NCBI GenBank assembly: GCA_910583885.1
Contig: CAJUAC010000105.1
Location: forward strand, 1 to 6,755
Length of the DNA: 6,755 nucleotides
Direction of reading: 5' to 3'
From: an uncultured Oscillospiraceae bacterium
Lineage (GTDB): Bacteria; Bacillota; Clostridia; Oscillospirales; Oscillospiraceae
Shown here: piece by piece, positions 1 to 6,652 of the stretch
Layout: each line of letters begins with the position of its first letter
How positions within the stretch are numbered: the first letter of the stretch is position 1
Notes under the pieces: generated by a model
Databases searched by the model: none
Seen by the model: the letters and a program-made list of their open reading frames with translations, nothing else
Told to the model about the DNA's origin: nothing
Position numbers and translations under genes: made by a program

Positions 1-92
1 TTCTCTATGGTCTTTTCTTGATTTACAAGTGCAACCACATGGCGCTTTTCGCCGTCGTTGTCAGCAACGACTTGTAGCGCAACGTTTCGCAC
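1..92 (-). mobile_element. 5' end of a group II intron (partial, runs off left edge)
   Basis: Read on the minus strand, the sequence starting at 92 begins GTGCGAAACG. GTGCG is the conserved 5' terminus of bacterial group II introns. It starts exactly where resemblance of the large helicase to its family ends, just after the DEAH-S-F-K-N motif. The 92 bases have about 48% G+C, against roughly 60% in the host gene. They form a compact set of stems (see the separate entry), as expected for intron domain I RNA rather than coding DNA. The intron is in the same orientation as its host gene, so splicing could rejoin the exons. Domains II-VI, any reverse transcriptase/maturase frame and the 3' exon lie outside the window, so class, completeness and activity cannot be judged. 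The alternative is an unrelated insertion or rearrangement that happens to begin with GTGCG; the RNA fold makes this less likely. Confidence 0.72.
24..76 (-). other. Nested RNA stems within the intron 5' region
   Basis: On the minus strand TACAAGT (76-70) can pair perfectly with ACTTGTA (30-24). Inside it lie two local hairpins. GTCGTTG (71-65) pairs with CAACGAC (60-54) around a four-base CTGA loop; its outermost pairs compete with the outer stem. GGCG (53-50) pairs with CGCC (44-41) around a five-base AAAAG loop. Together they give a multi-branched RNA fold, consistent with subdomains of group II intron domain I. The pairing is seen directly; the assignment to named subdomains is not possible from this fragment. 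Confidence 0.6.
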
Positions 93-3000
93 GATTTTTG
101 AACGAATGCGCCTCGTCCACAAAGAGCCGGTCCACGCCCAACTGCTCAAAGGTTATCACATCGTCCTTGCGCTCTGTGGCTTGCAGCTTCTCCATCCTCG
201 CCTCCAGCGATCTGCGGGTCTTTTCCAACTGCTTGATGGTGAAGCTCTCGCCCCGCATGGCCTTCATCTCCGCTATGGCGTCGGTGATCTCGTCGATCTG
301 CTCCTGCAAGATGCGCTCCTGCCGCTCGGCGGATATGGGTATCTTCTCGAACTGCGAGTGGCCGATGATAACGGCGTCATAGTCGCCGGTCGCTATCCTC
401 GCACAGAACTTCTTGCGGTTGGCCGTCTCAAAATCCTTCTTGGAGGCCACCAGTATCTTCGCGCTGGGGTAGAGCCGCAGGAACTCGCTGGCCCACTGGA
501 GGGTCAGGTGGTTCGGCACGACAAAGAGGGACTTCTGGCACAGCCCCAGCCGCTTCGCCTCCATAGCCGATGCCGCCATCTCAAAGGTCTTGCCCGCGCC
601 CACTTCGTGGGCAAGCAGGGTGTTCCCGCCGTAAAGCACATGGGCGATGGCCCCCCGCTGGTGTTCCCGCAGGGTGATGTCCGGGTTCATGCCGCCCAGG
701 ACGATGTGGCTCCCGTCATACTCACGGGGGCGGGTGCTATTAAACAGCTCGTTGTAGGTCCTGACTAAATCCTCCCGCCGCCTGGGGTCACGCCACACCC
801 AGTCCCGGAAAGCGTCCTTGATGGCCTGCTGCTTCTGCTGGGCAAGGGTGGTCTCTTTCTTGTTCAGTACCCGCTTCTGTTTCCCGTCCACATCCTCATA
901 GGTGTCGTAGATGCGGACATCCCGGAGGTTCAGGGTGTCCTCCAAAATGCGGTACGCGCTGGCCCGGTCTGTGCCGTAGGTCATATAGGCCGTGACATCG
1001 TGCCGCCCTGTGGCGTTCTTGCCCGTGACCTGCCACTCGGCGGTGGAGGGGGAGTAGTTCACCTGTACCGCGCTCCGAAGCCGCCACGGGGTGTCAAAGG
1101 TCTCCTCCATGAACTGCTGGATATAGTCCTTGTCGATCCAGGTGGCGCCCAGGCGCACATCGATCTCAGAGGCGTCCAGGTCTTTGGGCTGCGCCTGTTC
1201 CAGAGCCGCCACATTGACGGCGTAGGCGGGGTCAGTGGCCGCTGCCATCCTCGCCACCATCAGCTTGTCCCGGACATTGCCGGAGAGGTAGTCGTCAGCG
1301 GTGTGCCAGCCCCGGAGGGGGTCGTCCGCCACAGCCTCACGGGGGTCACGGAAGATCACGCCCTGCAATTCCTCTGTGATGCGCCCGTACTCTCCGGGCG
1401 TCCCCAGCAGCTCGGACATGAACCGCAGATCGACCCTGCCCCGCTCCCCGATGGAGACCGCCAGCGCCTCGCTGGGCGTGTCCACGCTGGTGATATGGCG
1501 TTCCGGGCGGATGGTCCTTTTGGTGAACATATCCGCCTTGCTCTCCAGCCGCCCGTCCTCGTCAATGTTCTCCAGAGAACAGAGCAGATAATAGGAGGAG
1601 TCCTCGTCAAAGACCCTCGCGTTTGCGCTGGAATTGATGGTCCCGAATTTTGCGTAAAAGGCATCATAGGCGGCGTTCAGCTCCGCCTGCTTCGCCTGGA
1701 TGTCCTCATCCGGGTAGTCCTCAAGCTGGTACTGGATCAGGTCGTTCACGATCTGCCGCAGGCCGATCATCCCGGCCACGCGCCCCTTTGCCGTGTCGCT
1801 CAGCTCCACGGGCTTCATGACGCTGTTCTCCCGGAAGTAGACCTCCCCGTCCACCAGGGCATAGGAGAAGTTCTTCACATCCGGGTCGGCGGGGATGGCG
1901 CCCCGTTCGGCGGCCTCGTCCGCGATGTCCGCCTCGTCCCGCTCCACCGCCTGATAGCTGCCGTGGATATGGGAAACGGCCTCCCGGAGCTGTTCCGCAA
2001 GGTCGGCGCCGGGAGTGGGGGCAACGGTGCATTCCTCCCGCCCGTACTGTGTGCTTTCGGTCGTCAGCTTGCCCAGCACCATCTCAGGATGGTCCACAAA
2101 GTAGCTGTTGAGGGTGAGGCCCTCCGGGGTCTGCCCCAGGTGTACCCAGTCCGGCTCGATGTCGATGGGGCGGTCCCGCTTTTGCAGGAACAGGATGTCC
2201 GAGACCACCTCCGTCCCGGCGTTGGCCTTGAATGCGTTGTTGGGCAGGCGCACCGCCCCCAGCAGCTCCGCCCGCTGCGCGATATACTTCCGGGCATCGG
2301 GGCTTTTGGCGTCCATCGTGTAGCGGCTGGTGACAAGGGCCACCACGCCGCCCGGACGCACCTGGTCGATGGCCTTGGCAAAGAAATAGTTGTGGATGGA
2401 GAAGCCCAGCTTGTTATAGGGCTTGTCGTTCACCTTGTAGTCGCCGAAGGGTACATTCCCGACACAGAGGTCGAAGAAGTCCCGCCTGTCGGTGGTCTGG
2501 AAACCGGCCACCTTGATGTCCGCCTCCGGGTACAGCTTCTGGGCGATGCGCCCGGTGATGGAGTCCAGCTCCACACCGTAGAGGCGGCTGCCCGCCATGC
2601 TGTCCGGGAGCAGGCCGAAGAAATTGCCCACGCCCATCGAGGGTTCCAGGATGTTGCCGGTGGTAAAGCCCATATTGCCCACAGCCTCATAGATAGCCTT
2701 GATGACGGTGGGGCTGGTGTAGTGGGCGTTCAGGGTGGACGCTCTGGCGGCGGCGTATTCCTCCGGGGAAAGGGCGGCGTACAGTTCCCTGAACTCGCCT
2801 GCCCAGCTATCCTTTTTTTCATCAAAGGCATCCGCCAGACCGCCCCAGCCCACATAGCGGGAGAGGACCTCCTGCTCCTCCGGCGTGGCGTCCCTGCCGT
2901 CGAACTCCAGCTCATGCAGGAGGTTGATGGCGTCCATGTTGGCCCGGAACTTCGCTTTGGGGCCGCCCTCACCCAGATGGTCGTCCGTGATGCGGAAGTT

Positions 3001-6000
3001 ATGGGCGGCGGGCTGTTGGGTCTGTTCCGGCTCCCCGAAGTGGAGCTTTTCAACGACCACATCAAAGGGCAGGCCGTTCTTGTCGCCGGGGTAGATGGTC
3101 TCGGTGGTGGCGGTCACTGCCGGCCCGGTCTCTGACTTCGGTGTATTTTGCGCTGAAGTCTGTCCAGTTTCTAACTTCTCCGCATTTTGTGGCGAAGTCG
3201 GCTCAGGCTCCAACTTCGGACCAGGTTGGTCTAAAGTTACATCCGCCGCCCCTTTTTCATGTGCGCTGCGGGCAGACTGGCGGGAAAGGCTGTCCCGTTC
3301 CTGACGATACAGTGCGCGCAGAGCGGATGTTACCTCATCCCAGCGGAAAAAGCGGGCGTCTTTTTTGTTTTCGTCATTGTCCAGGATGGTGATCTCCACG
3401 CCGTTCATGGAAGAAGAAAAATCCGCCGTCTCCCCGGTCACAAGCGGGATGGTATCGGAGTTTCCGGCGAGCAGTTCGGACAGGCGCAGCGCGATATGCC
3501 CGGTGTCATCGCCATCGCTCATCCATGAGAAGATCAATGACCTCTCATCATCGTTCAGCAGCCCGCCCTCGGTGGTGATCAGTTCCCACAGGTCGCCATC
3601 GACTGTATCAGGAGCATCGGATGGGTCGCCCGTGATGGGGCGGCTGCGCTCCGGCACATCCCCCTCTTTTGGAACGGTATCCCCCTGAATGGCGGTCTCC
3701 TCCCGTTCGGCGATCCGCTCCACATCTGCTATGACCTGTTCCACAAAGGGGCTGGGGCTGCCGCTCTCCAATTCCCTGCGGACAGCAGCGGTGTCAATGT
3801 CCTCAAAGTTATCCAGTTCCGCCTCCGTGAAGAAGGCATCCTTTTGGATGAGCTGGGCGATGCGGCTCTGCACTTCCTCCCACGGCAGTTCCGTGGATTC
3901 AGGACTCCCGGCGCGGACAATGAAAGGGGTCCCGCCCTCGCTGCCGCCGTACTCGCCGGAGAGCCATTCGGCGGCGTCTCTGTCTCCCGCGTGGTCTTTC
4001 ATATAGCGGACAACGGCGCGCTTGCTCCCAGCATCCCCATTCCATGCGCGGAGGGCATCGTCAATATCGTCCTGGGAAAGGGGGCGCAGCAGTTCGTGGA
4101 GCCGGGGATAGGTTTCGTCTACGACCTCCTGATGCAGACGGCGGTGGAACTCCGGCACATCCGAATAGAGCCGGATAAGCTGCATATCGCCGGAAGCAAG
4201 GATGGCGCGGCGGATAGCGGCATTTCCCTCCATCACGGCGTTTTCCTGGTCAGAGTGGCCGCAGGCGTTGCGGTAGCGCATATCCTCCATGACGGCAGCC
4301 GCTACTACCGGCTTGTATCTTTCATACTGCTCCCGTATAGTGGGGGCCTGTGTCTCCGGCTGCCGGCCCTCACGCTCCGCCAGCGTCTTTTCCGCACGTT
4401 CCCGGACTTCATCGCTGATGGACAGCGAGTACATCCCAGATGCTGTGGAAAAGCCCACGTTGTTGAAAACATAGTCAACATCCGCTTCTTTCAGCCCGCC
4501 GGCGGTAAAATAGCTCTCCCTTGCGGGTATTTCGCCCACCTTGCCAAACGCTATCTCATGGTTCAGCCCGGTCTCCAGGTGGGCGTGTATCTTGCCGTCC
4601 ACCGCCAGCGTCACATAGTACCAGCCACGATACCCGCCGTTCTCCGCACCCGAGTCATCGTATAATTCCACGTTCAGCAGGGTATATGGTTTCAGGCCCT
4701 TCCGGGCGGCGACCTCATTGTCCCTGGCCTCCCGTACACGGAGAGCGGCAAGGGCCGTTTCCTTTGCCTCCGCTACGATCTCCGGGTTATACCGCGTCAG
4801 GACAGCGTTGACAAGCTCATTCTGCACCTTTGCGGTTTTTGCTTTTGGGGTGCTGTCATTGCCGATGCCCAGGGTCGCCCCGTTATCAAAACGGATATAA
4901 ATATCGCTGGTCCCCCGCCATTTGCCGGAACAGGGTGATGTCTCAATGTGGCCGGACGAATAGCCAAAAGCCTGGGCAATGATACCGATCTTCTCCCGCA
5001 TGGGCAAGCTCTCATATTTCGCAGCGATAGCGGCGGCTTTTTTCTGCAGGTCCGTCAGGGGTTCTGCGGCAGGCGCGGCTTGCGGCGGCTCCGGCGCGGA
5101 CTGTTCCTCTGCCGGGGCCTGTTCTTCTCTGGGCATAGCAAAAGCGGAGGGCTTCTCGCTCTCCGCTTCGCTGTCGATCAGGGATATTTGTTCCATCTCG
5201 GAGGGGAACAGCCCCTCCAGCGTCAGTTGTTGATAAGCTCCGCCATCACGATCTCCTCCGCCTGTGCTTTCAGGGCGTTCATGTGCCGCACCCAGTCCAT
5301 CTGCCGGGTCTTTTTGTCCGGCGCCGGGTCCGCCGCCAGCAGCTCCTCCATCAACTGCTTCATCCGGGCGGTGGCCGTCTCCTGCACCTCCCACAGGTGC
5401 GGGAACAGCTTCCCGGTCAGGGTCAGGTGGTTGTAGAGGAGCTTGTTGTTCTCCTCCAGGTACGCCCTCCGCATCCTGCCGTACTTGCCCAGCGGACGGT
5501 CCTCCATTTCCTCCAACTGGATGTCCGGGATCAGGTAATCCCCGGCCTTCGTGTAAGTCAGCTCTGCCATGTTCCTTGCTCCTTTCCTCGGATAACTCTG
5601 CCTGTTTTGCCCTCTCGTAGGTGCGGATCGCCCGCTCGATCTCACGGAACACCTGGGAGGACGCCTCGCTGACCGCCGTACCCAGCACATTGGACGCCGC
5701 CTGGGTATTGAAGTCGAACACATCCATGAAATCTTCCGGCTCAAAACAGCTCTCCGGGTCCTCCACACAGCGGGAGCAGAGCATATACTTGATGCTGGTC
5801 TCCGCCGCCCTCCGAAAGGACACCCCTACGTTGAACTCATCATACCCGTAAAGGAAGGAATCGTCAACGATGCCGAGGATGCTGTCCTTGTTCTCCTCCC
5901 AATATTCAGCGGCGAGGCGGGAGGCGATGCCCCCGATCTGTTCCTCCAGCCCCGCGCCGGCCCCCACGCCGTAGGCTCGCTCCAGCGCATCCTGCACAGC

Positions 6001-6405
6001 GGGGACATACTCCTCCCGCATGGACCAGAGGTTGACCGGGCGGGAGTTCTCCCTCTCCCCGGTGTCCGACACATCGAACACATAGCGCAGCTTCGGGCGG
6101 CTGCCCGTGTTGTCCACCAGGGCGATGCCCTTGGAGCCGCGGCGCACATAGCGGCGCATGGTCTTGTTCCAGAGGTCATACTCGGCGCAGGCCGTGGCGT
6201 CCGGGCGCTGCTTGTAGATCATGAGCTGCTCATTGTAGGGGTATTTGTAGAGCCGGGCCGCAGTGGTAAGGAAGGCTGTCCACTGCTCCCGGCTCCCGGT
6301 CACTTGTCTGGCGGCTTCTTCCGCCATCTGGGTGTAGTAGGCGGCTTTCGAGGGGAACGGTATGACCGCCGCCCCGTCCGCCCGTAAAGGTTCGTTCAAT
6401 GCCAT
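61..6405 (-). CDS. Giant ICE polyvalent protein: ArdC-like / DNA methylase / DEAH helicase, interrupted in the helicase
   Basis: The frame is 2114 codons. The start at 6405 has GGAGG six bases upstream. Residues 40-115 resemble the ArdC-like antirestriction N-terminus (LYKYPYNEQLMIY, RPDATACAEY). Residues 279-395 are a Gly/Pro/Asp-rich linker that overlaps tnpV in another frame. Residues about 450-900 hold accessory regions, one LPD25-like (GGYRGWYYVTLAVDG, near 580). Residues about 1136-1410 form an N6-adenine methylase-like core: SAM motif LEPSMGVGNFF (1253-1263) and catalytic-loop variant NVPF (1317-1320). A superfamily 2 helicase follows: LREHQ (about 1912), Walker A AHEVGAGKT (1932-1940), motif Ia VVPNHLTLQW, a charged helical stretch (2027-2082) and DEAH (2097-2100). 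Genuine family sequence ends at codon 2104, nucleotide 94, plus one base. The last 10 residues and the stop come from the inserted intron, so helicase motifs III-VI are missing from this frame. The family is typical of Tn1549-like ICEs. A role in conjugative DNA processing or protection is inferred. Confidence 0.88.
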   Translation of the reverse strand: MALNEPLRADGAAVIPFPSKAAYYTQMAEEAARQVTGSREQWTAFLTTAARLYKYPYNEQLMIYKQRPDATACAEYDLWNKTMRRYVRRGSKGIALVDNTGSRPKLRYVFDVSDTGERENSRPVNLWSMREEYVPAVQDALERAYGVGAGAGLEEQIGGIASRLAAEYWEENKDSILGIVDDSFLYGYDEFNVGVSFRRAAETSIKYMLCSRCVEDPESCFEPEDFMDVFDFNTQAASNVLGTAVSEASSQVFREIERAIRTYERAKQAELSEERSKEHGRADLHEGRGLPDPGHPVGGNGGPSAGQVRQDAEGVPGGEQQAPLQPPDPDREAVPAPVGGAGDGHRPDEAVDGGAAGGGPGAGQKDPADGLGAAHERPESTGGGDRDGGAYQQLTLEGLFPSEMEQISLIDSEAESEKPSAFAMPREEQAPAEEQSAPEPPQAAPAAEPLTDLQKKAAAIAAKYESLPMREKIGIIAQAFGYSSGHIETSPCSGKWRGTSDIYIRFDNGATLGIGNDSTPKAKTAKVQNELVNAVLTRYNPEIVAEAKETALAALRVREARDNEVAARKGLKPYTLLNVELYDDSGAENGGYRGWYYVTLAVDGKIHAHLETGLNHEIAFGKVGEIPARESYFTAGGLKEADVDYVFNNVGFSTASGMYSLSISDEVRERAEKTLAEREGRQPETQAPTIREQYERYKPVVAAAVMEDMRYRNACGHSDQENAVMEGNAAIRRAILASGDMQLIRLYSDVPEFHRRLHQEVVDETYPRLHELLRPLSQDDIDDALRAWNGDAGSKRAVVRYMKDHAGDRDAAEWLSGEYGGSEGGTPFIVRAGSPESTELPWEEVQSRIAQLIQKDAFFTEAELDNFEDIDTAAVRRELESGSPSPFVEQVIADVERIAEREETAIQGDTVPKEGDVPERSRPITGDPSDAPDTVDGDLWELITTEGGLLNDDERSLIFSWMSDGDDTGHIALRLSELLAGNSDTIPLVTGETADFSSSMNGVEITILDNDENKKDARFFRWDEVTSALRALYRQERDSLSRQSARSAHEKGAADVTLDQPGPKLEPEPTSPQNAEKLETGQTSAQNTPKSETGPAVTATTETIYPGDKNGLPFDVVVEKLHFGEPEQTQQPAAHNFRITDDHLGEGGPKAKFRANMDAINLLHELEFDGRDATPEEQEVLSRYVGWGGLADAFDEKKDSWAGEFRELYAALSPEEYAAARASTLNAHYTSPTVIKAIYEAVGNMGFTTGNILEPSMGVGNFFGLLPDSMAGSRLYGVELDSITGRIAQKLYPEADIKVAGFQTTDRRDFFDLCVGNVPFGDYKVNDKPYNKLGFSIHNYFFAKAIDQVRPGGVVALVTSRYTMDAKSPDARKYIAQRAELLGAVRLPNNAFKANAGTEVVSDILFLQKRDRPIDIEPDWVHLGQTPEGLTLNSYFVDHPEMVLGKLTTESTQYGREECTVAPTPGADLAEQLREAVSHIHGSYQAVERDEADIADEAAERGAIPADPDVKNFSYALVDGEVYFRENSVMKPVELSDTAKGRVAGMIGLRQIVNDLIQYQLEDYPDEDIQAKQAELNAAYDAFYAKFGTINSSANARVFDEDSSYYLLCSLENIDEDGRLESKADMFTKRTIRPERHITSVDTPSEALAVSIGERGRVDLRFMSELLGTPGEYGRITEELQGVIFRDPREAVADDPLRGWHTADDYLSGNVRDKLMVARMAAATDPAYAVNVAALEQAQPKDLDASEIDVRLGATWIDKDYIQQFMEETFDTPWRLRSAVQVNYSPSTAEWQVTGKNATGRHDVTAYMTYGTDRASAYRILEDTLNLRDVRIYDTYEDVDGKQKRVLNKKETTLAQQKQQAIKDAFRDWVWRDPRRREDLVRTYNELFNSTRPREYDGSHIVLGGMNPDITLREHQRGAIAHVLYGGNTLLAHEVGAGKTFEMAASAMEAKRLGLCQKSLFVVPNHLTLQWASEFLRLYPSAKILVASKKDFETANRKKFCARIATGDYDAVIIGHSQFEKIPISAERQERILQEQIDEITDAIAEMKAMRGESFTIKQLEKTRRSLEARMEKLQATERKDDVITFEQLGVDRLFVDEAHSFKNRAKRCATSRC
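3131..3225 (-). repeat. 39-bp tandem repeat in the linker before the methylase domain
   Basis: Two full copies of a 39-bp unit (3131-3169 and 3170-3208) are followed by a partial third copy (3209 to about 3225). Equivalent positions such as TCTGACTTC, TCTAACTTC and TCCAACTTC are spaced exactly 39 bases apart. The period is a multiple of three, so in the giant protein it encodes a degenerate 13-residue repeat: PKLEPEPTSPQNA, then EKLETGQTSAQNT, then PKSETGP. This falls at about residues 1061-1092. Local G+C is about 52%, lower than most of the gene. It is probably a flexible spacer between the accessory regions and the methylase core that grew by in-frame duplication. Confidence 0.75.
5223..5570 (-). 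CDS. tnpV: TnpV-like transposon-encoded protein (nested gene)
   Basis: This 115-aa protein resembles the TnpV family named after Tn4451-type elements. Recognisable features are the N-terminal MAELTYTKAGDYLIPDI, then LGKYGRMRRAYLEE, LLYNHLTLTGKL, and a C-terminal MDWVRHMN with KAQAEEIVMAELI. It is small, soluble and rich in charged helices, with no membrane segment or signal peptide. Its molecular role is not established; by context it is an accessory protein of the mobile element. The ATG at 5570 is chosen because family resemblance starts there and AAAGGAG lies eight bases upstream. The frame stays open further upstream, but that part looks like shadow sequence. The whole gene lies inside the giant gene on the same strand, shifted one base, over that protein's residues 279-395. 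The giant-frame translation there is Gly/Pro/Arg/Asp-rich and featureless, so tnpV is probably the constrained frame. Confidence 0.82.
   Translation of the reverse strand: MAELTYTKAGDYLIPDIQLEEMEDRPLGKYGRMRRAYLEENNKLLYNHLTLTGKLFPHLWEVQETATARMKQLMEELLAADPAPDKKTRQMDWVRHMNALKAQAEEIVMAELINN
5579..5585 (-). promoter_or_regulatory. Ribosome binding site of tnpV
   Basis: The minus strand carries AAAGGAG, eight bases before the ATG at 5570. This is a strong Shine-Dalgarno sequence located inside the coding region of the giant gene. It argues that the nested frame is truly translated, and it decides the start over the longer open frame that begins at 5768. Confidence 0.7.
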
Positions 6406-6411
6406 AGGTTG

Positions 6412-6416
6412 CCTCC
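6412..6416 (-). promoter_or_regulatory. Ribosome binding site of the giant methylase-helicase gene
   Basis: The minus strand carries GGAGG six bases before the ATG at 6405. It sits in the 37-bp gap after the TTRAP-like gene. No promoter or terminator is apparent in this gap, so the giant gene is probably read through from upstream as part of the operon. Confidence 0.75.
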
Positions 6417-6442
6417 GTTTCTTTCAGATTTGCGTGCGTGGG

Positions 6443-6652
6443 TCAGATGTCCGGGTACAGGTCCAGGCTGTCAAACTCCCCGTCCGTCATGCCGCCCAGC
6501 TTGTCGAGGACGCTTCTGGAGAGGCGCTCCAGCCGCCGCTCCGAGGGGGTGAGCTGGAGGCGCATGGCCTCCAGCTCCGCGATCAGCCCCGCCCGTGTGC
6601 CGGGGTTGTAGAGCATCATCATGATCCGCTCGTCCCGTGTGAAGTCCTTCAT
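6443..6652 (-). CDS. TTRAP-like putative transposon-transfer assisting protein
   Basis: This 69-aa protein matches the pattern of the small TTRAP family encoded in Firmicutes conjugative transposons. It has an N-terminal FTRDERIMMMLYN, the central GTRAGLIAELEAMR, and a C-terminal LSRSVLDKLGGMTDGEFDSLDLYPDI; the acidic DLYPD-type tail is typical. It looks like a compact soluble helical protein with no membrane segment. The family name suggests a role in element transfer, but no biochemical activity is known. The ATG at 6652 overlaps the upstream stop (ATGA), which implies translational coupling; no strong Shine-Dalgarno sequence is visible. An in-phase-shifted ATG at 6659 opens another frame with Gly/Ala/His-rich shadow sequence and was rejected. 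The giant methylase-helicase gene follows after 37 bp, a common neighbour order in these ICEs. Confidence 0.8.
   Translation of the reverse strand: MKDFTRDERIMMMLYNPGTRAGLIAELEAMRLQLTPSERRLERLSRSVLDKLGGMTDGEFDSLDLYPDI

Noticed and set aside
1..92. Simple frameshift or sequencing error near the end of the helicase
   Set aside because: No frame of these 92 bases continues the expected helicase sequence after VDEAHSFKN, and the sequence is strongly self-complementary, so an insertion explains it better than a base error.
58..768. A 236-codon plus-strand open frame opposite the helicase motifs
   Set aside because: It is antisense to the Walker A to DEAH region, has no domain signature, and begins inside the intron boundary without a convincing ribosome binding site.
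1000..3135. A 711-codon open frame on the plus strand
   Set aside because: It lies antisense to the conserved methylase and downstream region. Its translation is a His/Leu/Gly/Val-rich string with no recognisable domain. Long antisense open frames are common opposite GC-rich genes.
3844..4665. A 273-codon plus-strand open frame opposite the accessory regions
   Set aside because: It is a shadow of the conserved minus-strand LPD-like region; no motif or start signal supports it.
5264..5672. Two overlapping plus-strand open frames of 118 and 129 codons across the tnpV region
   Set aside because: They are antisense to tnpV, with Pro/Ser/Ala- or Leu/His/Arg-rich composition and no family resemblance. 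Several open frames at one locus reflect GC-rich sequence without stops.
5571..5768. Upstream extension of the tnpV frame to a start at 5768
   Set aside because: The added 66 residues are Arg/Ser-rich shadow sequence of the giant gene's N-terminal part, while the family start and a strong ribosome binding site are at 5570.
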